Assembly (NCBI RefSeq): GCF_014649495.1
Contig: NZ_BMTD01000023.1
Location: forward strand, 56,359-120,358
Reading direction: 5' to 3'
Length of the DNA stretch: 64,000 bases
DNA from: Streptomyces filipinensis
GTDB taxonomy: Bacteria; Actinomycetota; Actinomycetes; Streptomycetales; Streptomycetaceae
Below are positions 8,689 to 18,187 of this stretch, piece by piece. Each line of letters opens with the position of its first letter. Within the stretch, counting starts at the first letter, position 1. The notes beneath the pieces were generated by a model that saw only the letters and a list, made by a program, of their open reading frames with translations, ran no database searches and had not been told where the DNA came from. Both the position numbers and the translations under genes were made by a program.

Positions 8689-9378
8689 ATGCCGCAGCAG
8701 CGTGCCGCCGTCCGCCGCCCAGCCCCCGACTCCGCGCGCGCAGGGACCCCCGCCCGGATACGCGGCACCGAGCGTTCGGCGGCGCGTCGCGCCGAACTCA
8801 TCGCCATCGGGCGGAAGCTGTTCGCCGACACGTCCTACGACGCGCTGTCCATGGACGACATCGCCCGCCAGGCTCATGTCGCCAAGGGGCTGATCTACTA
8901 CTACTTCCGGTCCAAGCGCGGCTACTACCTGGCGATCATCCAGGACTCCGTCGCGGACCTGGTCACCTTCGCGTCCAGCGCCCTGGGCCTGCCCGCCGTG
9001 GACCGCGTCCACCGCACCATCGACAGCTACCTCCGCTACGCCGAGCACCACCAGGCCGCCTACCGCACGATCGTCAGCGGTGGTGTCGGCTTCGACACCG
9101 AGGTGCACGCCATCCGGGACGGGGTGCGCGAGGCGATCATCACCACCATCGCCGAGGGCGCCTACGGCCGCGGTGACGTCCCCCCGCTGGTGCGGATGGG
9201 TCTGCTGTCCTGGGTGTGCGGCGTCGAGGGCGCCGCCCTGGACTGGATCGACCGCCCCGAGCTGTCCCGCGAGACCATGCGCGAGCTCCTGGTGAAGATG
9301 CTCGGCGGGGCCCTGCGCGCCGTCGAGGAGCTGGACCCCGCCTACCCGGCGCCTCGGCCGGCCCGCCGCGACGGCTGA
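8689..9378 (+). CDS. TetR-family transcriptional regulator
   Basis: A 229-residue protein from ATG 8689 (TTG 8683 is an alternative). The TetR N-terminal helix-turn-helix is clear at about residues 25-75: RAELIAIGRKLFADTSYDALSMDDIARQAHVAKGLIYYYFRSK. The rest is the helical ligand-binding domain, which is not conserved enough to name an inducer. It converges with the chitinase gene, with a hairpin between them. The target may be its upstream neighbours or itself; no obvious operator was found near its start. Confidence 0.88.
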   Translation: MPQQRAAVRRPAPDSARAGTPARIRGTERSAARRAELIAIGRKLFADTSYDALSMDDIARQAHVAKGLIYYYFRSKRGYYLAIIQDSVADLVTFASSALGLPAVDRVHRTIDSYLRYAEHHQAAYRTIVSGGVGFDTEVHAIRDGVREAIITTIAEGAYGRGDVPPLVRMGLLSWVCGVEGAALDWIDRPELSRETMRELLVKMLGGALRAVEELDPAYPAPRPARRDG

Positions 9379-9382
9379 CCCG

Positions 9383-9416
9383 CCGGGAGCGGAGGCTCGT
9401 GGTCCCCCGCTCCCGG
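9383..9416. terminator. Bidirectional hairpin between tetR and chitinase
   Basis: CCGGGAGCGG (9383-9392) pairs with CCGCTCCCGG (9407-9416), a perfect 10-bp stem with a 14-nt loop. It lies between two convergent stop codons. Confidence 0.6.
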
Positions 9417-9432
9417 GTCCCCGTCCCGGGGT

Positions 9433-10665
<1,233 letters not shown>

Positions 10666-10735
10666 CGGGTGTCTCCTCGTGGGGGGAGGGGAACGCGCGC
10701 CGATTGGCATGAACGCGGTAAAGCGTTGGTCATGC

Positions 10736-10777
10736 ACAGTAGGAGGACTAGACCACTGCGTCAATGGTTCGGACCAA
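10736..10777 (-). promoter_or_regulatory. Chitinase promoter with chi-type direct repeats
   Basis: On the complement, TTGACG (10759-10764) and TACTGT (10736-10741) are spaced by exactly 17 nt. Two 12-bp repeats flank and overlap the -35 box: TTGGTCCGAACC (10766-10777) and GTGGTCTAGTCC (10745-10756). The second also resembles a DasR half-site plus. This is the known arrangement of Streptomyces chitinase promoters. Confidence 0.8.
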
Positions 10778-10855
10778 TCTCGGCGGCGGTGGGGTCGCGC
10801 TCCCTGACTCGCGAGCAGTTCCGGCTGGATTCTTGAAGTAAGCGGTCGTTAACTG

Positions 10856-10884
10856 GTGACGGGAGGTCGCTGATCGGGCATACT
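10856..10884 (+). promoter_or_regulatory. Candidate promoter for acyl-CoA dehydrogenase gene
   Basis: GTGACG (10856-10861) and CATACT (10879-10884) are 17 nt apart, each a 4/6 match to consensus. Just upstream, AAGCGGTCGTT (10840-10850) looks like a TetR-type half-palindrome. The rest of the 356-base gap 10666-11021 holds the chitinase promoter. Confidence 0.4.
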
Positions 10885-11021
10885 CACAGCGCACAGCCGC
10901 TGGTCAGCCGCTTCCGAGACCCGGGAGCGGGCGCCTTCGGCCATCACGGAACGACCAGGCGGACCCGCCCCCACCCGACGGGCCGGACCGCCGGCGCCCG
11001 AACAGGGAGGAGACCGACGCC

Positions 11022-12194
11022 ATGTCCGACCGCGACCCGCAGCCGGTGGAGCGTCAGCTGCCGACGGAGGAGGCGCGGGATCTGCTCGCGCTCGTCCGGG
11101 ACATCGCCCAGCGCGAGATCGCGCCGAAGGCGGCCGAGGAGGAGGACGCGGGGCGCTTCCCGCGCGAGGTCTTCACCCTGCTCTCCGAAGCGGGCCTGCT
11201 CGGCCTGCCCTACGACTCCGAGTACGGCGGCGGCGACCAGCCCTACGAGGTCTACCTCCAGGTCCTGGAGGAGCTCGCCGCGGCCCGGCTCACCGTCGGC
11301 CTCGGCGTCAGCGTGCACACGCTCGCCTGCTACGCGCTCGCCACCTACGGCACCAAGCAGCAGCAGGTCGAGCATCTGCCCGCCATGCTCGGCGGCGGCC
11401 TGCTCGGCGCCTACTGCCTCTCCGAACCGTCGGCCGGCTCCGACGCGGCCTCGCTGCGCACGAAGGCCCTCCAGGAGGGCGACGAGTGGGTGATCAACGG
11501 GACCAAGGCCTGGATCACGCACGGCGGCATCGCCGACTTCTACACCGTGATGGCCCGCACCGGCGAGGACGGCCCGCGCGGGATCAGCGCCTTCCTGGTC
11601 CCCGGTGACGCGCCGGGTCTGAGCGGTGCGGTGCCCGAGAAGAAGATGGGCATGAAGGGGTCGCCCACCGCCCAGGTCCACTTCGACGGCGTCCGGGTCG
11701 GCGACGAGCGCCGGCTCGGCGAGCAGGGCCAGGGCTTCTCCATCGCCCTGTCCGCCCTCGACTCCGGCCGGCTCGGCATCGCGGCCTGCGCGATCGGCCT
11801 CGCCCAGGCCGCGCTCGACGAGGCGGTCGGCTACGCCACCCAGCGCCGGCAGTTCGGTCATCCGATCGCCGACTTCCAGGGCCTGCGCTTCATGCTCGCC
11901 GACATGGCCACCCAGATCGAGGCCGGCCGGGCGCTCTACCTCGCGGCGGCCCGGCTGCGCGACGCCGGCAAGCCGTTCGCCAAGCAGGCCGCCATGGCCA
12001 AGCTGCACTGCACCGACACGGCCATGAAGGTCACCACGGACGCCGTGCAGATACTCGGCGGCTACGGCTACACCACCGACTTCCCGGCCGAGCGCTATAT
12101 GCGCGAGGCCAAGGTCCTGCAGATCGTCGAGGGCACCAACCAGATCCAGCGGATGGTCATCGCCCGTCACGTGGCGGGACCCGAAGGTCGCTGA
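11022..12194 (+). CDS. Acyl-CoA dehydrogenase
   Basis: A 390-residue protein from ATG 11022 with a strong GGGAGGAG site. The family layout is complete: an N-terminal helical domain, a middle beta domain with AYCLSEPSAGSDAASLRT (FAD/substrate contact), and a C-terminal helical domain with QRRQFGHPIADFQG. The C-terminus carries ILGGYGYTTDFPAERYMREAK and VEGTNQIQ, in which the Glu is the usual catalytic base. It catalyses FAD-dependent alpha,beta-desaturation of an acyl-CoA; chain length cannot be deduced. It opens a lipid-CoA block with the AttH-like and phosphotransferase genes downstream. Its last 38 bases overlap the convergent small gene at 12157. Confidence 0.93.
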   Translation: MSDRDPQPVERQLPTEEARDLLALVRDIAQREIAPKAAEEEDAGRFPREVFTLLSEAGLLGLPYDSEYGGGDQPYEVYLQVLEELAAARLTVGLGVSVHTLACYALATYGTKQQQVEHLPAMLGGGLLGAYCLSEPSAGSDAASLRTKALQEGDEWVINGTKAWITHGGIADFYTVMARTGEDGPRGISAFLVPGDAPGLSGAVPEKKMGMKGSPTAQVHFDGVRVGDERRLGEQGQGFSIALSALDSGRLGIAACAIGLAQAALDEAVGYATQRRQFGHPIADFQGLRFMLADMATQIEAGRALYLAAARLRDAGKPFAKQAAMAKLHCTDTAMKVTTDAVQILGGYGYTTDFPAERYMREAKVLQIVEGTNQIQRMVIARHVAGPEGR

Positions 12195-12399
12195 ACTGGC
12201 CCGTGAGGACCGTCGGGGCCGCCAGTCTGATCCACTCCGGGTCGTGGCGGCCCGGCAGGGTGCGGCCCCGGTCGGCCCAGACCCGCATGAGGTCGCGGTA
12301 GATGGGCGGGTCCTGCGGCAGGGGCGGCGGAACCGATTCTGCGGGCCGGGGCACGAAGATGCGCCGCTGACGCCCGATGGCCGTGTACGTGGGGGTCAT
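12157..12399 (-). CDS. Small conserved hypothetical protein
   Basis: An 80-residue protein rich in Pro and Arg (VPPPLPQDPPIYRDLMRVWADRGRTLPGRHDPEW). Third codon positions are strongly GC and the composition looks genuinely coding. I recall similar short Streptomyces proteins. It overlaps the 3' end of the acyl-CoA dehydrogenase gene tail to tail by 38 nt. There is no signal peptide or membrane helix, and the function is unknown. Confidence 0.6.
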   Translation of the reverse strand: MTPTYTAIGRQRRIFVPRPAESVPPPLPQDPPIYRDLMRVWADRGRTLPGRHDPEWIRLAAPTVLTGQFSDLRVPPRDGR

Positions 12400-12497
12400 A
12401 CCCGGGCAACGCGGCAGTGGCCGTACAGGTCACCGGTACGCGGTATAGAGCGTCAGTTCAGGCACGTCCGGTTCGCTCTCTGGCCACCTCCGGTCGT

Positions 12498-12512
12498 CTG
12501 ACGTACCGTCAG
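12498..12512. promoter_or_regulatory. Perfect palindrome CTGACG-TAC-CGTCAG, TetR-type operator
   Basis: A 15-bp site with 6-bp perfect arms and a 3-bp centre, 25 nt before the GTG of the AttH-like gene. The same arms occur at 53789-53803 before the DUF35/thiolase operon. Palindromes of this kind are typical TetR-family operators in actinobacterial lipid-degradation genes. The regulator is not identified. Confidence 0.6.
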
Positions 12513-12536
12513 CTGACCATCGTTCAGGGGGTGTCC

Positions 12537-13637
12537 GTGGCCGACGACCGTCCCGTACCGCTCGACGAATACCCGGTGCACCAGGTGCCGCTGTCCATGA
12601 AGCACGTGGCGACCGGCGACCGCAACGCCTACGACCGCTGCATCTTCCACGTCGTCGACCACGCCGGCCGCGCCCTGCTCATCCTCGGCCTCGGCGTCTA
12701 CCCCAACCTGGGTGTGATCGACGCCTACGCCACCCTGCGCACCGGGGACACCCTGCACGCCGTCCGCGCCTCCGACGCCCTGGGGGAGGACCGGATGCGG
12801 CTCGCCGTCGGCCCCCTGCGCGTCGAGGTCCCGCGGCCGCTCCAGGAGCTGCGTCTGATCTGTGAGGACGAGCAGCTGTCGTACGACCTGACCTGGACGG
12901 CCGCCTTCCCCGCCCTCTGGGAGCCGCACCACCTCCAGCGCCGGGGCGACCGGCTCACCCTGGAGGGCCGCCGCTTCGTCCAGGCAGGCACCGCGGAGGG
13001 CGTGATCCGGGCCGGGGGAGAGGAGTTCCGGGTCACGGCCGACGACTGGACAGGCACCCGGGACCGTAGCTGGGGTGTGCGGCCGGTACCCGGCGAGGAC
13101 GGCGGGCGGCTCGCCGCGGACCACCCCACCGAGGGCTTCCACTGGATCTGGTGCCCGGTCCGCTTCGAGGACCGCTTCCTGATGGTCATCACCCAGGAGG
13201 ACGCCGACGGCTACCGCTCGCTGAACGACGCCACCCTCGTCCGGCCCGGTCACCGGGACCGCCAACTGGGCTGGCCGCGGGCCGAGATCGGCTATCGCTC
13301 CGGCACCCGCCATCCGGAACGGGCGGTCATCCGTCTCGGCGACGCCCGGGGGCCGCAGAAGCTGGACGTCGAGATCCTGGCCTCCTCGCCGCTCGCGCTG
13401 GGCGCCGGCTACCCGCCGGCGGACGACTGGCAGCACGGGAGCTGGCGCGGGCCCGGATGGACCGACCGCCGTACGTACGACATGACCCTGCCCCATCCCC
13501 TGGCCGGTTACGGCGTCACCGACCACTCCGCCCGCTTCCGCCTCGACGGGCGCACCGGTCACGGCATCTTCGAGCACGGCTCGTTCGGCCGGCACGACCC
13601 GAGTGGCTTCACCGGCTTCGACTCGGTCGCGCCCTGA
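12537..13637 (+). CDS. AttH/CrtC lipocalin-like protein, lipid-CoA context
   Basis: A 366-residue protein. GTG 12537 is chosen because CAGGGGG lies 5 nt before it. The motif WTGTRDRSWGVRPV near residue 175 and FHWIWCPVRFEDRFLMV are hallmarks of AttH/CrtC-type hydroxyneurosporene-synthase-like lipocalin folds. There is no signal peptide. Homologues in actinobacteria sit beside phosphotransferases and acyl-CoA enzymes, as here: the next gene starts 14 nt downstream. A role in hydrating or binding a hydrophobic acyl or terpenoid substrate is inferred from fold and context only. The operator at 12498 probably controls this gene and its partner. Confidence 0.7.
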   Translation: MADDRPVPLDEYPVHQVPLSMKHVATGDRNAYDRCIFHVVDHAGRALLILGLGVYPNLGVIDAYATLRTGDTLHAVRASDALGEDRMRLAVGPLRVEVPRPLQELRLICEDEQLSYDLTWTAAFPALWEPHHLQRRGDRLTLEGRRFVQAGTAEGVIRAGGEEFRVTADDWTGTRDRSWGVRPVPGEDGGRLAADHPTEGFHWIWCPVRFEDRFLMVITQEDADGYRSLNDATLVRPGHRDRQLGWPRAEIGYRSGTRHPERAVIRLGDARGPQKLDVEILASSPLALGAGYPPADDWQHGSWRGPGWTDRRTYDMTLPHPLAGYGVTDHSARFRLDGRTGHGIFEHGSFGRHDPSGFTGFDSVAP

Positions 13638-13651
13638 GGGAGGAACCCGCT

Positions 13652-14749
13652 ATGGCCACGGCACCGCGTCCCCGCACCACGACCCGCGACCCCGAGGACC
13701 TGGACCGGCGCCTCACCGCCTGGCTCGGCACCCGGCTGCCCGGCGCCAAGGCCACCGGCGTCACCGTCCCGGCCTCCAACGGCATGTCCAGCGAGACCCT
13801 GCTGTTCGACCTCGAACACCCCCAAGCCCCCGTACGGGCCTGTGCGTTGCGGCTGGCCGCGGACCCACGGGCGTACACCGTCTTCTCCGAGTACGACATG
13901 GCCCGCCAGTACCGCACCCTGCGCCTGGTGGCCGAGCGGACGGACGTGCCCGTGCCCCGGGTGCTGTGGCTGGAGGAGGATCCGGGTCCGCTCGGGGCGC
14001 CCTTCCTCGTCATGGAGCGGGTCGCCGGGCGCGTGCCCCCCGACGTCATGCCGTACACCTACGAGGGCAGTTGGCTGCAGAGGGCGAGCGACGCCGAACG
14101 CGCCCACCTGGAGGCCGCGACGATCGGGCTGCTGGCCCGGCTGCACGACCAGGTGCCGCCCGGAGAGGCCGGATTCCTGACGGTGCCCGGGGAAGGCGAC
14201 GCGCTGCGCCGGCACGTGAGCGCCCAACGCGCCTACTACGCCTGGGTCATCGACGGCCTGCCCCGCTCACCCCTCATCGAGGCCGCCTTCGACCGGCTGG
14301 AACAGCTGTGGCCGCGCGAGCCCGGCGAACCGGTCCTCAGCTGGGGGGACGCGCGCATCGGGAACATCGTCTACGACGGCTTCGAGCCCGTCGCGGTGCT
14401 GGACTGGGAGATGGCGGCGCTCGCCCCACGCGAGGTGGACCTGGGCTGGACCATCTACCTGCACCGCTTCTTCCACGACCTCACGGTCGCCTCCGGGCAG
14501 CACGGGCTGCCGGACCTGCTGCGTCGCGACCGCGTCGAGGACCGCTACGCACGGCTGACCGGTCACACCCCGCGGGACATGGACTTCCACACCCTCTACG
14601 CCGCGCTGCGGCACGCGATCGTCATGCTGCGCGTCGCCTACCGCCAGGTGTACTTCGGCGAGGCCGCCGTACCGGCGGACCCGGACAGGCTGATCCTGCA
14701 CCACGACAGTCTGCGCGCCATGGTGCAGGGCACCTACTGGAAGCGGTGA
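13652..14749 (+). CDS. ACAD10/11-type phosphotransferase (APH fold)
   Basis: A 365-residue protein from ATG 13652 with a GAGGGAGGA site, 14 nt after the AttH-like gene. It shows the aminoglycoside-phosphotransferase/choline-kinase fold: a nucleotide-binding N-lobe, LGAPFLVMERVAGRVPPD in the hinge, the catalytic loop LSWGDARIGNIVYD (His of the usual HGD replaced by Trp, as is normal in this branch), and the metal-binding VLDWEMAALAPREVDLGW. Relatives of the ACAD10/11 kinase domain phosphorylate 4-hydroxyacyl-CoAs to remove the hydroxyl group during fatty-acid breakdown. With an acyl-CoA dehydrogenase gene nearby, the same role is plausible here. Antibiotic resistance is unlikely. Confidence 0.82.
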   Translation: MATAPRPRTTTRDPEDLDRRLTAWLGTRLPGAKATGVTVPASNGMSSETLLFDLEHPQAPVRACALRLAADPRAYTVFSEYDMARQYRTLRLVAERTDVPVPRVLWLEEDPGPLGAPFLVMERVAGRVPPDVMPYTYEGSWLQRASDAERAHLEAATIGLLARLHDQVPPGEAGFLTVPGEGDALRRHVSAQRAYYAWVIDGLPRSPLIEAAFDRLEQLWPREPGEPVLSWGDARIGNIVYDGFEPVAVLDWEMAALAPREVDLGWTIYLHRFFHDLTVASGQHGLPDLLRRDRVEDRYARLTGHTPRDMDFHTLYAALRHAIVMLRVAYRQVYFGEAAVPADPDRLILHHDSLRAMVQGTYWKR

Positions 14750-14756
14750 GGTGGGC

Positions 14757-15191
14757 TCAGGCGGCCTGGCGGCGCATCGCCGGCACGCGCATCGGGCGCG
14801 AACCCGGGCCACCGGCGTGCGAGAAGGGCTGTGTCCGCCAGTTCAGACCCTGGGGGAGCGTCAGCAGCAGGGCGGTGTCCTGCTCCTGCGGTTCGACGGA
14901 CTCGTCCGCGGGACGGGCCTCGGCGGCCGAACGGCCCGTACCCGCACAGACCGTGAGACCGAACGGGTTCCACGGCGAGGCGCACAGCGCGTGCTCCGGC
15001 AGGACCTGCTCGTCCGCCAGCAGCGCGATCGGCTGGGTGCAGTCCGGGCAGATCACCCGGTACATCTCGAAGGTGTCGTAGGCGTCCGGTCCGTCGTCGA
15101 AGGCGTCGGATTCGACGCACTCCGGCTCAGGCTCGGCGACCTGCTGCTGCCGCTTGGACGTGGATCGACCAGGGCGATGGACACTCTGCAT
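14757..15191 (-). CDS. Conserved Streptomyces hypothetical protein with CxxC pair
   Basis: A 144-residue protein from ATG 15191, preceded by GGGGGAGA. The N-terminus is basic and Gln-rich, followed by an acidic stretch and then YRVICPDCTQPIALLADE, with further Cys residues at ALCASPW and LTVCAG. A small zinc-binding fold is possible. There is no export signal. It converges on the phosphotransferase gene and diverges from the Lrp-type regulator. Function unknown. Confidence 0.72.
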   Translation of the reverse strand: MQSVHRPGRSTSKRQQQVAEPEPECVESDAFDDGPDAYDTFEMYRVICPDCTQPIALLADEQVLPEHALCASPWNPFGLTVCAGTGRSAAEARPADESVEPQEQDTALLLTLPQGLNWRTQPFSHAGGPGSRPMRVPAMRRQAA

Positions 15192-15435
15192 GGGATTCTC
15201 CCCCTAAGGCTGGGCCGTGAAGGCGCTGCGGCCTCGACCACAGCAAGCACTTCCCGTCCGCCCTCGACGGTAATCACGAGAACATCACGGAGCCCGTTCG
15301 GGTTGTGTGGCGTTCGTCACATGCCGTGTGCAGGTGCCCGCTGCGGGCCTTATGCGGTGCTTTTTGTATCGAACCGGCTATGACCTGCGCTCTCGGCTAT
15401 CCGAGGAGATCAAGCGCACTGTAGGTTTTGGCGCC

Positions 15436-15876
15436 ATGGAGGAGCTGGACCGACAGATCGTGCAGCTGCTCGTCAAGGACGGGCGGATGAGCTACACAGA
15501 CCTGGGCAAGGCCACGGGCCTGTCCACGTCGGCCGTGCACCAGCGGGTGCGCCGGCTGGAACAGCGTGGCGTCATCCGCGGCTATGCCGCGGTGGTCGAC
15601 CCCGAGGCCGTCGGGCTGCCGCTCACCGCGTTCATCTCGGTGAAACCGTTCGACCCCAGCGCCCCCGACGACATCGCGGACCGCCTCGCCGGCGTCCCCG
15701 AGATCGAGGCCTGCCACAGCGTCGCCGGCGACGAGAACTACATCCTCAAGGTGCGCGTGGCGACACCGCACGAACTGGAGGAACTGCTGGCGAGGCTGCG
15801 CTCCCTGGCCGGCGTCTCCACCCGGACCACGGTCGTGCTGTCGACCCCGTACGAGGCGCGGCCGCCGCGGGTGTGA
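15436..15876 (+). CDS. Lrp/AsnC-family transcriptional regulator
   Basis: A 146-residue protein from ATG 15436. Residues 1-60 are the Lrp winged helix (MEELDRQIVQLLVKDGRMSYTDLGKATGLSTSAVHQRVRRLEQRG split across two helices), and residues ~65-140 are the RAM ligand domain. Length is normal for the family. Lrp/AsnC proteins form octamers and respond to amino acids. The 244-bp upstream gap contains no evident autoregulatory palindrome, and the target genes are unknown. The amidohydrolase gene follows 134 nt downstream on the same strand and might be a target. Confidence 0.9.
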   Translation: MEELDRQIVQLLVKDGRMSYTDLGKATGLSTSAVHQRVRRLEQRGVIRGYAAVVDPEAVGLPLTAFISVKPFDPSAPDDIADRLAGVPEIEACHSVAGDENYILKVRVATPHELEELLARLRSLAGVSTRTTVVLSTPYEARPPRV

Positions 15877-16010
15877 AGCGGCATGCCGCAGCCGCGCTTC
15901 CCGCCCCGGGCGGTCGTTCCGCGGGGTGGAACGGGTGGACACGGCCGGCGGCGCCGGGCTGAGCCGCCCCAGGTGCGGCAACCGGCGGCCGGCAGGAGAA
16001 ACTGTCCGCT

Positions 16011-17633
16011 ATGAGCGACCGCACCGCCGACCCCCAGCCCCCCGGGACCGTCCTCCTCCGCCGCGGCGAGGTGCACAGCCCCGCCGACCCCTTCGCGACC
16101 GCGATGGTGGTGGAGCGCGGCCAAGTCGCCTGGGTCGGCTCCGAGGGCGCGGCCGACGCCTTCGCCGACGGCGTGGACGAGGTGATCGACCTCGACGGCG
16201 CCCTCGTCACCCCCGCCTTCACCGACGCCCATGTGCACACCACCGCCACGGGCCTCGCCCTGACCGGGCTCGACCTCTCCGGCGCGCCGTCCCTGGCGGC
16301 AGCCCTCGCCCTGGTCCGCGACTTCGCCGCCGCCCGCCCGGACGACCGCGTCCTGCTGGGTCACGGCTGGGACGCCGCCCGCTGGCCCGGTGGCCGCCCG
16401 CCCACACGCGCCGAACTCGACGAGGCCACCGGTGGCCGCCCCCTGTACCTCTCCCGTATCGACGTGCACTCGGCGGTCGTCACCACCGCCCTGCTGGACC
16501 TGATCCCCGGCGACGTCCCGCGCGAGGACGCGCCGCTCACCCGGGACGCCCATCACGCCGTACGCGCGGCCGCGCTCGCCGCCATCACCCCCGCCCAGCG
16601 CGCGGAAGCCCAGCGCACCGCCCTCGCGCACGCGGCCTCCCTCGGCATCGGTTCGGTGCACGAGTGCGGCGGGCCGCAGATCTCCTCCGAGGACGACTTC
16701 ACCGGCCTGCTGGAGCTGGCCGCCGAGGTGCCCGGCCCCCGCGTCGTCGGGTACTGGGCCGAGCGGGCCGACGAGGGCGTGGCGAAGGCACGGGAACTGC
16801 GCGCCGTCGGCGCCGCGGGCGACCTCTTCGCCGACGGAGCCCTCGGCTCGCACACGGCCTGCCTGCACCAGCCGTACGCCGACGCCGACCACGCGGGCAC
16901 CGCCTACCTGGACGCCGAGGCCGTAGCCGCCCACGTCGTCGCCTGCACCGAGGCGGGCCTGCAGGCCGGGTTCCACGCCATCGGCGACGCCGCCGTGAGC
17001 GCCGTCGTCGAGGGCGTGCGCGCCGCCGCCGAGAAGCTCGGTCTCGCCCGGATCCGCGCCGCCCGCCATCGCGTCGAGCACGCCGAGATGCTCACCCCCG
17101 AGACCGTCGCCGGCTTCGCCGAGCTGGGGCTGACCGCCTCGGTCCAGCCCGCCTTCGACGCGCTGTGGGGCGGTGAGGACGGTATGTACGCCCGGCGTCT
17201 CGGCACCGAACGGGCCCGCACCCTCAACCCCTTCGCGGCCCTCCTGCGGGCCGGTGTGCCCCTCGCCTTCGGCTCCGACAGCCCGGTCACCCCGCTCGAC
17301 CCCTGGGGCACCGTCCGCGCCGCCGCGTTCCACCGCACGCCCGAGCACCGGGTCTCCGTACGGGCCGCGTTCACGGCGCACACCCGCGGCGGCTGGCGGG
17401 CCGTCGGACGGGACGACGCGGGCGTCCTGGTGCCCGGCGCGCCCGCCGACTACGCGGTCTGGCGCACCGACGAGCTGATCGTCCAGGCCCCCGACGACCG
17501 CGTCGCCCGCTGGTCGACCGACCCGCGCTCCGGCACGCCCGGCCTGCCCGATCTCACTCCGGGCCGCGACCTGCCGGTCTGCCTGCGCACCGTGGTGGGC
17601 GGACGGACGGTGTTCGTACGGCCGGGCGAGTGA
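16011..17633 (+). CDS. Amidohydrolase, YtcJ/N-substituted formamide deformylase type
   Basis: A 540-residue protein with GGCAGGAG before ATG 16011. Metal-binding motifs of the amidohydrolase superfamily are present: TDAHVHT near residue 72, GFHAIGDAAV near 325, HRVEHAEM near 350, and FGSDSPVTPLDPW near 420. The C-terminal strand region (PGAPADYAVWRTDEL) completes the beta sandwich. YtcJ-like enzymes hydrolyse exocyclic amides; the substrate is unknown. The gene is monocistronic as far as the sequence shows and ends before a strong hairpin. Confidence 0.88.
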   Translation: MSDRTADPQPPGTVLLRRGEVHSPADPFATAMVVERGQVAWVGSEGAADAFADGVDEVIDLDGALVTPAFTDAHVHTTATGLALTGLDLSGAPSLAAALALVRDFAAARPDDRVLLGHGWDAARWPGGRPPTRAELDEATGGRPLYLSRIDVHSAVVTTALLDLIPGDVPREDAPLTRDAHHAVRAAALAAITPAQRAEAQRTALAHAASLGIGSVHECGGPQISSEDDFTGLLELAAEVPGPRVVGYWAERADEGVAKARELRAVGAAGDLFADGALGSHTACLHQPYADADHAGTAYLDAEAVAAHVVACTEAGLQAGFHAIGDAAVSAVVEGVRAAAEKLGLARIRAARHRVEHAEMLTPETVAGFAELGLTASVQPAFDALWGGEDGMYARRLGTERARTLNPFAALLRAGVPLAFGSDSPVTPLDPWGTVRAAAFHRTPEHRVSVRAAFTAHTRGGWRAVGRDDAGVLVPGAPADYAVWRTDELIVQAPDDRVARWSTDPRSGTPGLPDLTPGRDLPVCLRTVVGGRTVFVRPGE

Positions 17634-17644
17634 TCTACGGGGGT

Positions 17645-17677
17645 GGCGCGGCGCCGGCGGGGCGCCGCCGCCGCGCC
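17645..17677 (+). terminator. GC-rich hairpin after amidohydrolase gene
   Basis: GGCGCGGCG (17645-17653) pairs with CGCCGCGCC (17669-17677) across a 15-nt GC-rich loop, 12 nt after the stop codon. There is no U-tract, as usual in Streptomyces. Confidence 0.55.
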
Positions 17678-17742
17678 GCCCGACCTGCGCATCCTCTGCC
17701 GCGGTCGGCCCATTCGGGCTGTCATAGCAGGTCAGAGGACTG

Positions 17743-17773
17743 TTGACAGTCGGCGCCCGCGGGCCGGTAGGTT
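17743..17773 (+). promoter_or_regulatory. Strong promoter-like pair far upstream of ppm1
   Basis: TTGACA (17743-17748) and TAGGTT (17768-17773) are separated by 19 nt. The next gene starts at 18188, so a leader of about 400 nt would result. The rest of this 554-base gap (17634-18187) shows no convincing gene. GAAGGGGC just before 18188 is a good ribosome binding site. Confidence 0.45.
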
Positions 17774-18187
17774 CGTCCGAGTCCACCACCGGACGCCCGA
17801 CCGGGGGCGTTCACGCAACTCGTCGCAGCGCCGCTGGGTCAGGACGGTGTGCCGTACCGGGGCACCGTCGCTGGGAGCCAGGCTCAGCGTCCGCGCCGCC
17901 GAGGGAACGTTCCGGCCCGGCAAGGTGTGACCCGGGTGGGGCCCGTGCGCTCAGTAGACAACGGCTTTCGGTCGATCCGCAGCCAGCGGGTCCCAGGTCG
18001 GCCCGAAGGGCGCCGGGCCCCCATCCGTCGTGGCGGGAAGTCGTCGAGGGTGCGGCTCGAACATGCCGAAAACCACATTCTTACCCCACTCTTGTGGAAT
18101 CGACACCGCCATACGTACAAGCCGGCACGTCTATTCCTGCGGGCGGCCACTATGGTGGATCCCTGCGTACAACCAGAAGGGGCAGCA

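Noticed and set aside
13652..14749. Aminoglycoside resistance phosphotransferase
   Set aside because: WGDARIGN and VLDWEMA mark the ACAD10/11-type branch, and the neighbours are lipid-CoA genes.
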